A program made the translations under genes and the position numbers. Positions 1 through 9,697 of a DNA stretch of 64,000 nt are shown here, piece by piece (positions within the stretch are counted from its first letter, which is position 1; every line of letters begins with the position of its first letter). Source of the DNA: Asterias amurensis (lineage: Eukaryota; Echinodermata; Asteroidea; Forcipulatida; Asteriidae); NCBI RefSeq assembly GCF_032118995.1, contig NC_092651.1, forward strand, positions 16,431,349 to 16,495,348. Direction: 5' to 3'. Under the pieces are notes generated by a model that saw only the letters and a list, made by a program, of their open reading frames with translations, was not told where the DNA came from and made no database searches.

Positions 1-96
1 CCTGATACAATCCTTGGCGGGATACAATTCTTGGCGGGATAAAGTTCTTTAGGGTAGTGTTTCTGCATCCACTCTACAGGGATGTCTCCTTCTCAG

Positions 97-174
97 TTAT
101 CGGTGCGTATCTGTGACTACATCTGAGATTCTCACTGGAGGAGTTGAGGCTTGATGGTGGGGTCTTAGTAGTGG
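97..174 (-). CDS. ANKH: candidate terminal exon of ANKH (cytoplasmic tail)
   Basis: The exon at 709-811 ends at a good donor after Lys-Lys, so a tail exon must follow. On the minus strand an AG at 175-176 opens a phase-0 frame of 25 codons ending in TAA at 97-99. It contains STPPVRISDVVTDTHR, which resembles the human tail MPPTEEVTDIVEM in order (PP, then a D/E-V-V/I block). It brings the protein close to the vertebrate length. Against it: the polypyrimidine tract is weak, and another frame from a neighbouring AG is also open (ending ITEKETSL). The true tail exon could also lie outside the window. Confidence 0.42.
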   Translation of the reverse strand, partial: PLLRPHHQASTPPVRISDVVTDTHR

Positions 175-3100
175 CTCTATTAGGCAGTGTATTATTGTTG
201 CTCAATGGCTAGCAAGATAAATAAGAAACATTGGATTGTATTTTATTCCAAATGTTGAACAATCGGCCCACTTTCTAAGCAACACATCAACAAAGCACTA
301 ACATTGTTATGCAAACTCACTTTCATCCATAGGACGAAGCAATGGTTAAGTGTCTTGCTGAAGGACACAAGTTTCACGGCTGGGGATTCGAACCCACACT
401 CTGCTGATCAGAAACAGCAGAGTTTGAATTCGGTGCTCTTAACCGCTCGGCCATGACACTTCCAATAAATTATTATTTTAGGAATAACACGGCGAAGCAT
501 CTAGCGAAATTCCACACTGGGCATGAGCCTCTCCGATATTAAATTTTGGAGTGTGCGATAGTAATCACTATAGGATGACATGTGACACATAATCCACCAA
601 TCAAATGACAATGACAATGGTTTGTATGTGTGTTGTTATAAACTTTTAAAAATTCTGCAACATAGTTTCAAAGTACATGAGTAAATCAAATTGTCCAACA
701 TTTCTTACCTTTTTGAATCGTTTGACGCAAGCAGCACCAGCAACTACTCCAATAGCCTCTGCTGTGAAGCCAAAAAGGAGTGCTAGCATGCCCATTGGAG
801 CACCATGCATACTGAAAGAGGATTGAGAATATAAGGGTATGATGCAGCAAATCTTAAAACATTGAATTTGCAAAAGAAAAAAAAAATTGCTCCTTGCAAA
901 AATGTTGTGTCTTGGCGTGTATTTCTTTTGTGTGTACATCAGTGCTATTGTTGTGATTGCTGTATTTTCTATTGTGATCGTTACACAATAAACCAGTCGT
1001 GCGTGAACGGTGGCCAGATCTACGGCCTGCCAATCCAGTACTGCAGTTGATGTCTATTTATTAGCTCTCCAGTTACAACACTATTTAAAGGGGGCGTCTC
1101 AAAATGTTGGCACCTTCTAGATGCAAAAGAACGATCCAGTGCACCACATGGGCACATGCAGGCAATTCACTTTACACAAATTTGTCTCTGCTGTGAAGCA
1201 AAAATAGTAGTCCTATATAGCATGCCCATTGGGGCACCATGCATACTGAAAAGGAATATAAAATGGGTGTAAAGTACCACGTCACGTGTACCAGTAATGT
1301 AACATATTGTCACGTCAGCGCAAAAATGTTGTATCTCGATTTTGCCAAAACGCATCTAAAAAATGCCCTGCAAAAGCGTATCTCAGTGCGCACTTAGTTT
1401 GTGTGTAAACTCAGATTTCCAGTGCACGCTTTTTATTTGAACCTAAAAATGCCCAGCTTTTTGAGATTGTCATAATTCTGGATAACAAATAAACAAGTAA
1501 GCCTGTCCAACACGACAAATATGCATTTACAACCTTGGCACTAACAGAGTATTATTCAAGATTGGTAAGGATACACAACATCCCTTTTTAATTTTAGTCT
1601 GAAAGCTTACTGATTACAAAGTTCATCCTTTTTTTGCTGTGAAATATGTCCCTCTGAAATGAAGTTACCAGAAAATATCTGAAAACCTTTAAAAAAAACA
1701 GTCAGCTGATTTGGGATGTTACAACCAAAATTAAGGACAATGTGTTTACATGCTGAACATTGTGTGTGGTATTTCACTATTCCATTCTGACTCGCACAAC
1801 GGGTTAAGCCCAGAGTGTTGCAGGTGTGTTGTTTCAGGTGTATGGATGATCACACAAACCATGAACACTATCTGGGATTATTTGTCATCTCAACCAATCC
1901 TTTATAATACCTTTAAAGGCAGTGGACACTATTGGTAATTCCTCAAAATAGTTATTAGCATAAAACCTTTCTTGGTGACGAGTAATGGGGGGAGGTTGAT
2001 GGTATAAAACATTGTGAGAAACGGCTCCCTCTAAGTGCCATAGTTTTCGAGAAAGAAGTAATTTTCCACGAATTTGATTTCGAGACCTCGAGATTTAGAA
2101 CTTGAGGTCTCGAAATCAACCATCTGAACACACACAACTTCGTGTGAAAAGGGTGGGTTTTTTCTTTCATTATTATCTTGCAAGTTCGATGACCGATTGA
2201 GCTCAAATTTTCACAGGTTTGTTACTTTATGCATATGTTGAGATACACCAAGTGAGAAGGCTAGTCTTTGACAATTACCAATAGTGTCCACTGCCTTTAA
2301 GCCCAGAATGTTGCAGGTTTGTTGTTTCAGGTGTATGGATGATCACACAAACCATGAACACTGTCTGGGGTTATTTGTCATCTCAACCAATCCTTTACAA
2401 TACCTTCAAGTAATTCTAGAGATGACTTTGTGATGTACTTACCCCATCAGTGGAAGCAGGAAAAGGAAAGCAACGACAAAGGCAAGACGTAGAATGGCAC
2501 TCGGGCAGATGGCTGCTGTCTGCTTCATGTACATCAACCAGGAGATCATGTGAGCTCGAATTGAAACTAAGACAATAATAACAATAATAAAGACTAGTAG
2601 GATTTGAAACTTCGCATGGTGGAAATACGATAGAGCAAAGGTTTGCAGTAACACCATGTAATGATAATCTCTAAATGAGTTGGGGTGGTTCTGAAAGGAC
2701 CGTTAGTTTCAACTCGACGTTTCGTGCATCACCAAGCTAATCCGCATCCGCATTAAGCAGCATGCAGCATCAGAGTCCAGCTTTCTCCAGAAGATGATCA
2801 GAGCATACTGATCGAAACGTCAAGTTGAAACCAACAGTTCTTATCAGAACCACCCCAACTCATTTAGAGATTATCATTATATGGTCTTACCGCAAACCTT
2901 TACTATGTAATAAAAAAGACATTTGTAAAGCACCTGCAAAAGCCTGTACGCGCATAAAGAGAACAATAAAATATAAAATGAGTGAAAGATATGCTGACCG
3001 CTTTTAAGGTTTTGAAATTTATTTTCACTAATTACATGATATTTTTTGTGATTTGTTTTTACAACAACCATCTAAACAATTTTTACATCACTAAAATACA

Positions 3101-6100
3101 TAAACGGTAAGCCGGTATGTTCCATCAAAGTATGAAAAGCTCTTTACTTTGTTTTAGGACCTTAAACCTTACCCATGATAGGAAGTCCTGTGGCGATTTT
3201 AAGTGGAAGAACACACATCTCAGCAATCTCTTCGCTCACTCCCAGCAGAACCATCAGCAGAGTTGTAATGACTCCAGGGATCCAAAACACTATTAAACAC
3301 ACCTGGGGACAAGGTTGACACAATGTAAAACAAATAAATAAGAAGCTCTGCAAGTGGATTTTTTCTTTAAAGATTAAAACTATCAACATGTTTGTACTAT
3401 TGAACTACCTATGAACCTTTATAATACACAAGTTAAATGATATTGGTCTGAACGTGTAAACTAAATTTATACAGGTCACACAAGTTGGCCCTTCCTAAAA
3501 AACTAAAAACGCAGAGTATACGGTTTTTGCCCTGTGCCAGGGCTATATAATACAATGTAAAAATTGGCAAATCTAAGTAATGGCGTCGAGAGAACGCAAA
3601 AGTGAGTTTGGTAAAAATTGTCCTTGCGCTAATGTGTATAATTAGAAAAAAACATAATGATTTAGCACTTTAAACTTGAGAAAATGTTGAAGTCGCTAGT
3701 AACATTCTAAGTGTGCAAATACACTGATTTGCCAAAATGTGAGATTTAAAAAAGAAGATTTCCTCTTTGTGAAAACAGTGCCGAATTTGTAAAGGGGAAC
3801 ACTTACACTGAATGACACCAGGAAGTAGCCAATGTTGAATCGTGTCAGGTGTTTGATTATGTCCTTCTTATTCAGATCTTCATTCGGTCGTCTGCTTGGC
3901 TACAGATAAAAACAACCACATAATACAACTTCATTTTTATTTCCAACGGTATCAAGTGTCCAATTTACACCTTGATGAGAGAATAGCAAACTGATAACGA
4001 TGACTAGAGCAAGCTAGTCGCAATGTTGAGACCATTAAAGAACTGACTCCGCGGTAGTTCAGTTAATTATGATCTTATAAGCTTAAGTAGTTTTGCCTAG
4101 TCGTGGTTTTCCTCTTGGTTTTGTTTGCATTCCCTTTTTTGTTTTTTCCTGTCATTCTCTGAGCGCTTTGTAACCTTAGGAAAAGGCGCTATATAAATGG
4201 TATTATTATTATTAGTAGTCCCAGCCAATTTTGTATACCTTCTGCCTGGGTAGTAGTTAAAAAGCAGGGCAGTTCTTTTCAGAACTGAGAAGTCTCCCGA
4301 ACATCCGATAAATCTACTCTGCAGTAGTAGAATAAAGAAAAACAGTTCTTTAAAGAATAAACTCTGCCTGACAAGTAGATACACACATGGTGTTACCGCA
4401 AACCAAATCTAATTGATACCTCACCTTGCAATGCCTCAAATCCTATATAAGCTTAGAAAAAGTATGGAAAAGCGCCTTCTCAATTGCCACAACCTTCCTG
4501 TCCACATCTGCACCTCCACTATACTGGACTCATTTAAGACTGCTCTCAAAACCCACTTATTTAGATCCATCTAAGCTTCTTACAGTATAAGCTACTCCAT
4601 CTCACTTAAAACTATGTAATTTTATTTATCATATACCCTTACTGTGTTTTTGTCATTATAGCTTGTATTGAATGACTTTTATGTTTCAGCGCTTTTCTGC
4701 ATTTACTTACACTTAAGAAGAGGGGAAACAGGACTCTAGACTCGTTCAACCACAGGTAGGTTATCATGGAGGTAGGGTAGCAGACTGTCAGTGTTGCAAT
4801 TGCCTGCAGACAAACACAGAGAGGCAGATATTACAAATTACTATACCTCATGCATATTCATGATTGAGAGCTGATTTCTCACTGGTCATTTACCATCACG
4901 TGCCACTTGCTATTTTTGCTGCTTTTAAAGTGCACCCCGTCCCTGCACAATTGCTTCATAGTTGATTGTCGCACTGGTTACCCCTGGAACAAGTCTACTA
5001 TGCATGCGCCTTACAAAGCATTTCTGGAACTGTCACAGAGGTGTAGAATGCTTGCCTGAAAATGGTCCTAGAACATATAAATATGCACAGTACATTTAAA
5101 TGACAAACCTGTGCATTGTGTTGTGTTGTCATTTAGCCTATTTATAACATATGTCCTTTTGGTTGATAAGCAGGTTACAACAGCTAACTCTTGTTCACAC
5201 ATGTCAGGTGATATTAACAGTGTTACACCATGTTAACAAGCATTGAGACAGTTATTGTGAAATGTGCTATATGAGAAACTGTTGTCATAACTATCAACAC
5301 CCAAAGCGGTTATTAAGAGCACCGGATTGAAGCGCTGGTGTTTGATGAGCAGAGTGTGGGTTCGAATCTCGGTTATGACACTTGCTACATAAATTTGGGG
5401 ATGTAGTGCTTTTTGCTCTACCAGCCAGGCTTCGGACTGATGATACCAAAGCCTACATTCGTATGGACTGTAAAAGGGGTTACCTAGGAGTACATGTAGG
5501 TAGCAAAGTCCTCTGGAAAAGAAAAATATTTGTAGCCCACACCTTGAAGTGGCCTTCAGGCCGTGTGTGTCTGGCGACTTGCATAATTCTTTTTCTTTAA
5601 AGCAACATTGAAAAAGTAGATAGAGCATTTCAGAATGCAAGAATCCACTCACCTTGGCTGCCTCTTCCTGGTTATCAGAGAGATCCCTGGATACAAATAA
5701 ACTGGCTAGTGGCCGACTAATACGTTGGCCAGTAGTCACAACAGCCAATGGCCACCAAAATGAAAACACTTGTCCAACTTTCAAACGCTGTGAGGAAAGA
5801 TTTCAAAAGCAATGATTTTTTAAGAAAAAAAAAACACTGGCATTCCACACTTATTTTACAGCAAAAGATTGTGCAAGTCTCTTTTTATTTTTGTTTATAT
5901 CATTTTTTGTTCATTCATTCTTTTTACAGTTGGCTTTGTTTAACCATCAAGGCAATTTTGAAATGGATTTGACTGTTGTTTTACGGTCAAGCAGTTTACC
6001 CGTCCCAACACTTAGTACTACTTCAATTTAAAGGCACTGGATACAATTGGTAATTACTCAAAATAATTGTTAGCATAGAAACTCACTTGGTAAAGAGCTG

Positions 6101-9100
6101 TTGATAGTATAAAACATTGTGAGAAATAGCTCCCTCTCAAGTAAGTTGTTTTAAAAGGAAGAGGTCATTTCGCATTCAAATAATAAAAACTCCAGCTGAA
6201 GCCTTTTTTTAGGCACCTGACAGCACACAAATGTTTTTTTTATTTTCATTATTCTCTTGCAACTTCAATAGTCAATCAAGCCCAAATTTGGACAGGTTTG
6301 TTATTTTATGCATATGTTGGAATACACCAAGTGAGAACACTGAGATGTTATATTAAAAAGTACAATATTTCACATTAATTAGGTTAAAAACATTGAACAT
6401 TGAGTATTTCCATGCTCGTTAAGAAATGATTTCATGTGTTTGTTAAATACCTGTGATACTGGTGTGTCTTTCTTCAGTTGGCCATGGATATATCTGAAGT
6501 ATCCTAGAAAGAGAAAAGAGCACCTTCCGATTCCGCCCATATACATAGACAGTATGGGTACCATCAGGGGAATGGTTTGCGGTATGTTGGTTTGAAGCAG
6601 AACCACCACTGATACAATCTGTATGGATCCAAGAAAATGAGGGGAAAAAAACATTAAAGCCGTATCTGAAATGGCCTCTAAGTGTAAAGCTAGCTGTTCA
6701 GCCGTCAATTTCACCAAACTCTTCCTAACTTAGGATTAATCTTAGGACTTAGGACTTATTCCAAAAACATGGGACGAATTGAACCCATCCTAAATTAGGA
6801 CGGGTAACTCATCCTAACTTGAGTAAGGATTAATCCTAGCGTTCGTGAAATCGGCTGCTGGCATATTGTTAGAAGGCGATAGGTATATTGGTAAAGAAGG
6901 CGATGATCAACAATGAACAGAGGAAAAAGGATTTTAAATGTCATATATGGGGGCCCTCTTATTAATTAAAATAAAATTAAAGATTGTAAATTTCTTACCC
7001 TCAAGAAAACATCTATAACTTGTGCAGCTCCGACCACAATGCTGCGCTCAACGGACAGATGTAAACCAATCATCACAAAGGTCTAGACAGTGGAAGTGGA
7101 AGGGAAGAATCAGACCAGTCAAATTAAGACAGAATATCGGCTTAGCTATTATTAGTTTTGTTATTATTAATATATTGCTGGTTAAGTAACAAATGATGCC
7201 TCATAAGTGAACTTAATCACTGTAGCTTGCAAGCCTGAGGAAACCTGTAAATGAGGTAGCTTTCTATGTGAACTAGAAACATGGTTGTAACAGAAGATGT
7301 CAAATGAAAAGATAGAGAGCCAGGCACAAAAAGAAGGTTGAAATAAGACAAAATCAAAGGTGAGAGGAGTCACCCCAAGACCATGCAACCCCAAGAAGAA
7401 AATTACTGATAACTTTTGTCTTTGCCTTGTCCCTGTTCCCACAAATATTCCAATTTAGTCTGCCTCATTGACTTATTAATTTCTCGTTCTCCCTCTTCTC
7501 GTTTCCAAAATCTTGTGGTCGAACCGAGCCTCTCCCTTCCTCTCCCCACAGTTTGTTCTTATTTTTTACATGATTTAAACACAAATACACTGATATTAAA
7601 GTTAAAGTATTCATAAAAAGTAAATATTTGTGAGATGCTTACAATTCCTTCCACTGCAGGCCACGCTGACAGGAACAACATACACTGCATAAAACCAGCC
7701 CCAACATCATCTGATAAGCTGTATACAGTGTTTGATAGGAAGGTGCCAAAACTAGTCAAGGCTGAAACGAAAGAGAAGACAAATTTGATCAATCAAAAAT
7801 GTTTTTGATAAAATTCACATGTACACTTAGAGGCACTGGACACCTTTGGTAACTGTCTAAGTGTATCCAATAAAAGGTATGAAATAAAATTAAAATGTAA
7901 AAATTTTGACTCAATTGGTCATTGAAGTTGCAAGAACATAATGAAAGAAAATCACCAATTTGTGTGCTTTCAGATGCTTAACAAATATTTAAAGACTGAA
8001 GCATTCAAAGGGAGCTGTTTTTCACAATGTTTTTTTATGTTATCAACAGCTCTATTTAGTGCAATCCATCTATTACTTGTAAGTGCCTTTAGATATAAAC
8101 ACTACTTACCGATAACCAATGATAACACAAATAGAATTCCACTGACTCCAAACAAGCAGTATAACACTATCAGTAAGTCCCGTCTGCTCCGTACAAGCAC
8201 CAGGCTAACATTCCTGAACTCAATAACTGGTCCAACCATGAACTGGCAGAGAAAGAACGCAATCCCAAAACTGGCCAGAGCCTCGGCTGCACTCTCAGCA
8301 GATGTCAGTCCTCGGTTCAATGCCTTAAGATTTACAGAAGAAAAACAAAATTAGCTGTTGCAAACTGTTTATCAACCAAAATGACCTATGGTATTAAAGC
8401 AAAAAAAAGTTAATGGTCTGACGTTACGACCCTAGCAGAAAGACTGTGCAAAAAAAAAATGAATGACATATTACCATACAAATTTATCTGAATAGTTAAT
8501 ACAATTGAGTTTCTTTATAAGGGGTGTCGTGGCCAAGTGGATAAGAGCACCGAACTCAAACTCTGATGATTCTGTTCAGCAGAGTGTGGGTTCAAATCCA
8601 GGTCGTGACACTTGTGTCCCTGAGCAAGACACTTAACTATAATTACTTCTCTCCACCCAGGGGTAAATGGGTACCTGTGAGGGCAAAGATGGTTCTTGTG
8701 ATTGGCATAGCCATGTACTAGCGCATATAAATGTCGCACAGGTTGTATACTCCCCAGGGAGCTGAGATGGTTTCAGGAATGATTTAAGGCCCAGTGACCA
8801 GGGGTAATAATGTCGGAAGCGCTTTGAGACACCCCATGAAAAAGCGCTATTTAAAAACCGTGTATTATTATTGTTATTATAACAAAGTGGCTAAAGCATA
8901 AATACAAGTGAGATTTTATTTCTGGTGTACTTGATAAGAGCACTAAATGAGATACTCTGTTTTTGGAACCATTCAATTGTTTAACTATAAGTAGATGTAT
9001 ACAATTCAACTAACCTAGTGCAAAAATTTAATTTCAAAAGGTGGTTGTGTTTTTGAGATATTGCCGAAAAATCAGGAGTGAATTTGTCTGCACAGGAAGA

Positions 9101-9674
9101 ATAATGAGAAACGTACTGCCAGAAACGCTTCTAAGATTTAAACTTACTGCTAAAAAAACCTGATAGGCCCTTTATTTCTACAATGGTTTTCTGCGTGTAG
9201 AGCATTCACTTCATTATTACTATTATTTATCGTCGGTATATAAGACATATCTCCAAATCATTGACCTGAGATAAATCAAGTTGCACGCCTCTAAAATCAT
9301 GTTGCACACCTGTGCTTAAATGTGCTTTAAAGAGACTCCTCCTTCATCTGATTTTGAGTATATTTTGAATTACTCTAGTAAAACTATGTTTTGTATAAGC
9401 CAGTAGCATAGGAAACAAAGACCCCACAGGCAACAGTTAGTAGGTTAACCTTGTTTTTCTTTCTGGCATGTGTTGGTGGCTCTAAGTGTATGTTCCTGAG
9501 TAATTTGTAATTATTGTTAATGTTAACGCCAAATAAATAATAATAAAAATTGCCAGAACACCTAAAACAGGAGTACTTTGCACTTACCTGATCACCGATG
9601 CTGATAATCAAATTCGTCAACGTCAGCGGCAAGAGAAATATAATGATTTGTTTATAAGTTATTGACGTCGTCAT
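97..9674 (-). CDS. ANKH: ANKH orthologue (progressive ankylosis multipass transporter), 12 coding exons
   Basis: Multipass membrane protein of the ANKH family, which in vertebrates promotes export of ATP/citrate and so controls extracellular pyrophosphate and mineralisation. Coding exons, in gene order: 9588-9674, 8110-8323, 7643-7761, 6999-7082, 6451-6618, 5653-5787, 4711-4803, 3807-3899, 3173-3302, 2443-2566, 709-811 and, tentatively, 97-174. All junctions are GT-AG and phases match, giving about 475 aa against 492 in human. Blocks recognisable against human ANKH include GDQ-ALNRG (exon 1/2 junction), PILSMYMGG, FSFWWPLA followed by QRISRP and LFVSRDL, IRAHMISWLM, and MHGAPMGMLA. The start is the ATG at 9674, followed by a hydrophobic segment (IIIFLLPLTLTNLII), as in human. 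Exon 1 has an acceptor just upstream (exon begins about 9697), so a 5' non-coding exon must exist. Introns hold SINE and inverted-repeat elements. Identity is secure; the last exon is not. Confidence 0.93.
331..462 (-). repeat. tRNA-derived SINE fragment (head half)
   Basis: On the minus strand this reads as the tRNA-like head of the SINE seen more completely at 44808-45224: a GGCCGAGCGGTTAAGAGCAC A-box region, a B box GGGTTCGAATCC, then the ACACTTAACCATTGCTTCGTCC block. The 3' tail is missing. It lies between the last two ANKH exons. Confidence 0.75.
1184..1248 (-). pseudogene. decayed partial duplicate of an ANKH exon inside the neighbouring intron
   Basis: This stretch repeats the 5' part of the ANKH exon at 709-811. 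The plus strand shares CTCTGCTGTGAAGC, then GCATGCCCATTGGGGCACC and ATGCATACTGAAA, with a small insertion and frame loss between the blocks. On the minus strand it still spells SMHGAPMGML but then runs out of frame, and no matching donor follows. It sits about 430 bp upstream (in gene sense) of the real exon, inside the intron between exons 10 and 11. It is best explained as an old partial tandem duplication; retention as a cryptic exon is unlikely. Confidence 0.7.
1598..1912 (+). repeat. dispersed repeat, also present at 29396-29735
   Basis: The two stretches share, in order, a GCTTACTG...AAGTT block, GTGAAAT(A)ATGTCCCTCTGAAAT, a CAGTTGATTT-like block, AAATTAAGGACAATGTGTTT, a TTTCAC/CACTGAC block and a CATGAACACTNTCTG block. 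No protein coding is evident. The family is unknown to me. Its right part (1804-1912) occurs again at 2297-2410. Confidence 0.65.
1804..2410. repeat. 113-bp direct repeats flanking a 388-bp inverted-repeat element
   Basis: A segment beginning TTAAGCCCAGAGTGTTGCAG occurs at 1804-1916 and again, with few differences, at 2297-2410. Between them, 1913-2300 holds a complete element with inverted ends: TTAAAGGCAGTGGACAC on the left and its complement on the right. The element's flanking TTAA coincides with the TTAA that starts each direct repeat. The insertion therefore sits exactly at the junction of a tandem duplication. Confidence 0.8.
1913..2300. mobile_element. TTAA-flanked MITE, family A, complete copy
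   Basis: About 390 bp, non-coding, with ~28-bp terminal inverted repeats (TTAAAGGCAGTGGACAC and GTGTCCACTGCCTTTAA) and TTAA at both borders. An inner pair of inverted blocks (CGAGACCTC/GAGGTCTCG) makes the middle fold as a hairpin. Further family A copies in the window: 6028-6345, 7827-8091, 16472-16837, 20775-21141, 21142-21370, 24047-24428, 34573-34955, 49985-50157, 52631-53189, 54343-54719 and 62164-62547. A TTAA target suggests a piggyBac-type mobiliser; that is an inference. Confidence 0.85.
2655..2883. mobile_element. inverted-repeat element with ~70-bp arms in an ANKH intron
   Basis: The left arm starting CATGTAATGATAATCTCTAA and running through GAGTTGGGGTGGTTCTGA to CGACGTTTCG is the near-complement of the right arm, which ends CATTTAGAGATTATCATTAT. 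The arms are about 70 nt each with some mismatches, and the spacer is about 90 nt. No coding capacity. It lies 90 bp upstream, in gene sense, of the ANKH exon at 2443-2566. Confidence 0.75.
4095..4214 (+). repeat. SINE 3'-tail fragment
   Basis: It contains GAGCGCTTTGTAA and GGCGCTATATAAATGGTATT followed by an ATT repeat, the 3' end shared by tRNA-derived SINEs in this window (compare 8821-8880). The tRNA-like head is missing. Confidence 0.6.
4217..4447 (+). repeat. dispersed repeat E, second copy at 34283-34515
   Basis: Both copies share TTCTTTTCAGAACTGAGAAG, TCTCCCGAAC, GGTGTTACCGCAAACCAAAT and GCAATGCCTCAAATCCTATA in the same order over about 230 bp. A shorter diverged piece lies near 43855-43941. 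No coding frame and no clear terminal repeats were seen. Confidence 0.7.
4440..4700 (+). mobile_element. LINE 3'-end fragment (reverse transcriptase C-terminus)
   Basis: One plus-strand frame reads LDSFKTALKTHLFRSI followed by a stop. This is the pattern that ends the reverse transcriptase of many non-LTR retrotransposons (a SLxxFKxxLKTHLF-type tail), and it is followed by a short 3' UTR-like stretch. The rest of the element is absent. Identification rests on about 30 residues. Confidence 0.5.
5304..5385 (+). repeat. SINE head fragment
   Basis: GCGGTTATTAAGAGCACCGG followed by GTGTGGGTTCGAATCTCGG matches the A-box and B-box region of the window's tRNA-derived SINEs. The sequence leaves the family soon after ATGACACTTGC. 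Confidence 0.6.
6028..6345. mobile_element. family A MITE, diverged and truncated copy
   Basis: It begins TTAAAGGCACTGGATAC and carries the internal AACATTGTGAGAAATAGCTC and TTTATGCATATGTTGGAATA blocks, but it loses the right terminal repeat after GTGAGAACAC. It lies in the ANKH intron between the exons at 6451-6618 and 5653-5787. Confidence 0.65.
6699..6857. mobile_element. hairpin MITE, CAGCCG...CGGCTG family
   Basis: The left end CAGCCGTCAATTTCACCAAA and right end CGTTCGTGAAATCGGCTG are inverted. The interior is full of CCTAACTTAGGA-like inverted blocks. About 159 bp, non-coding. A second copy is nested at 53008-53180, and a related but much younger-looking palindrome lies at 22948-23120. 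Confidence 0.75.
7827..8091. mobile_element. family A MITE ending 19 bp from an ANKH donor site
   Basis: TTAGAGGCACTGGACACCTT at the left and AAGTGCCTTTA at the right mark the ends. GGGAGCTGTTTTTCACAATG and TCAATTGGTCATTGAAGTTG are family A internal blocks. Its right end stops just before the minus-strand donor at 8108-8109 of the ANKH exon at 8110-8323. Confidence 0.7.
8521..8880 (+). mobile_element. full-length tRNA-derived SINE
   Basis: The tRNA-like head runs GGGGTGTCGTGGCCAAGTGG (A box about 8530-8540) to a B box at 8588-8599 (GGGTTCAAATCC). A conserved body follows (CAAGACACTTAACTATAATT, GGTAAATGGGTACCTGTGAG, TATACTCCCCAGGGAGCTGA), then AAAGCGCTATTTAAA and an ATT-rich tail. Length about 360 bp. 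The copy at 15174-15540 is the same family in the opposite orientation. Confidence 0.88.
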
Positions 9675-9697
9675 GATGATCGGTCACACAGGCAACT

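Noticed and set aside
8521-8610. Apparent tRNA gene (A and B boxes)
   Set aside because: The tRNA-like part continues into a conserved ~270-bp SINE body with an ATT-rich tail, and the same unit recurs at 15174-15540, so it is a SINE head and not a tRNA gene.
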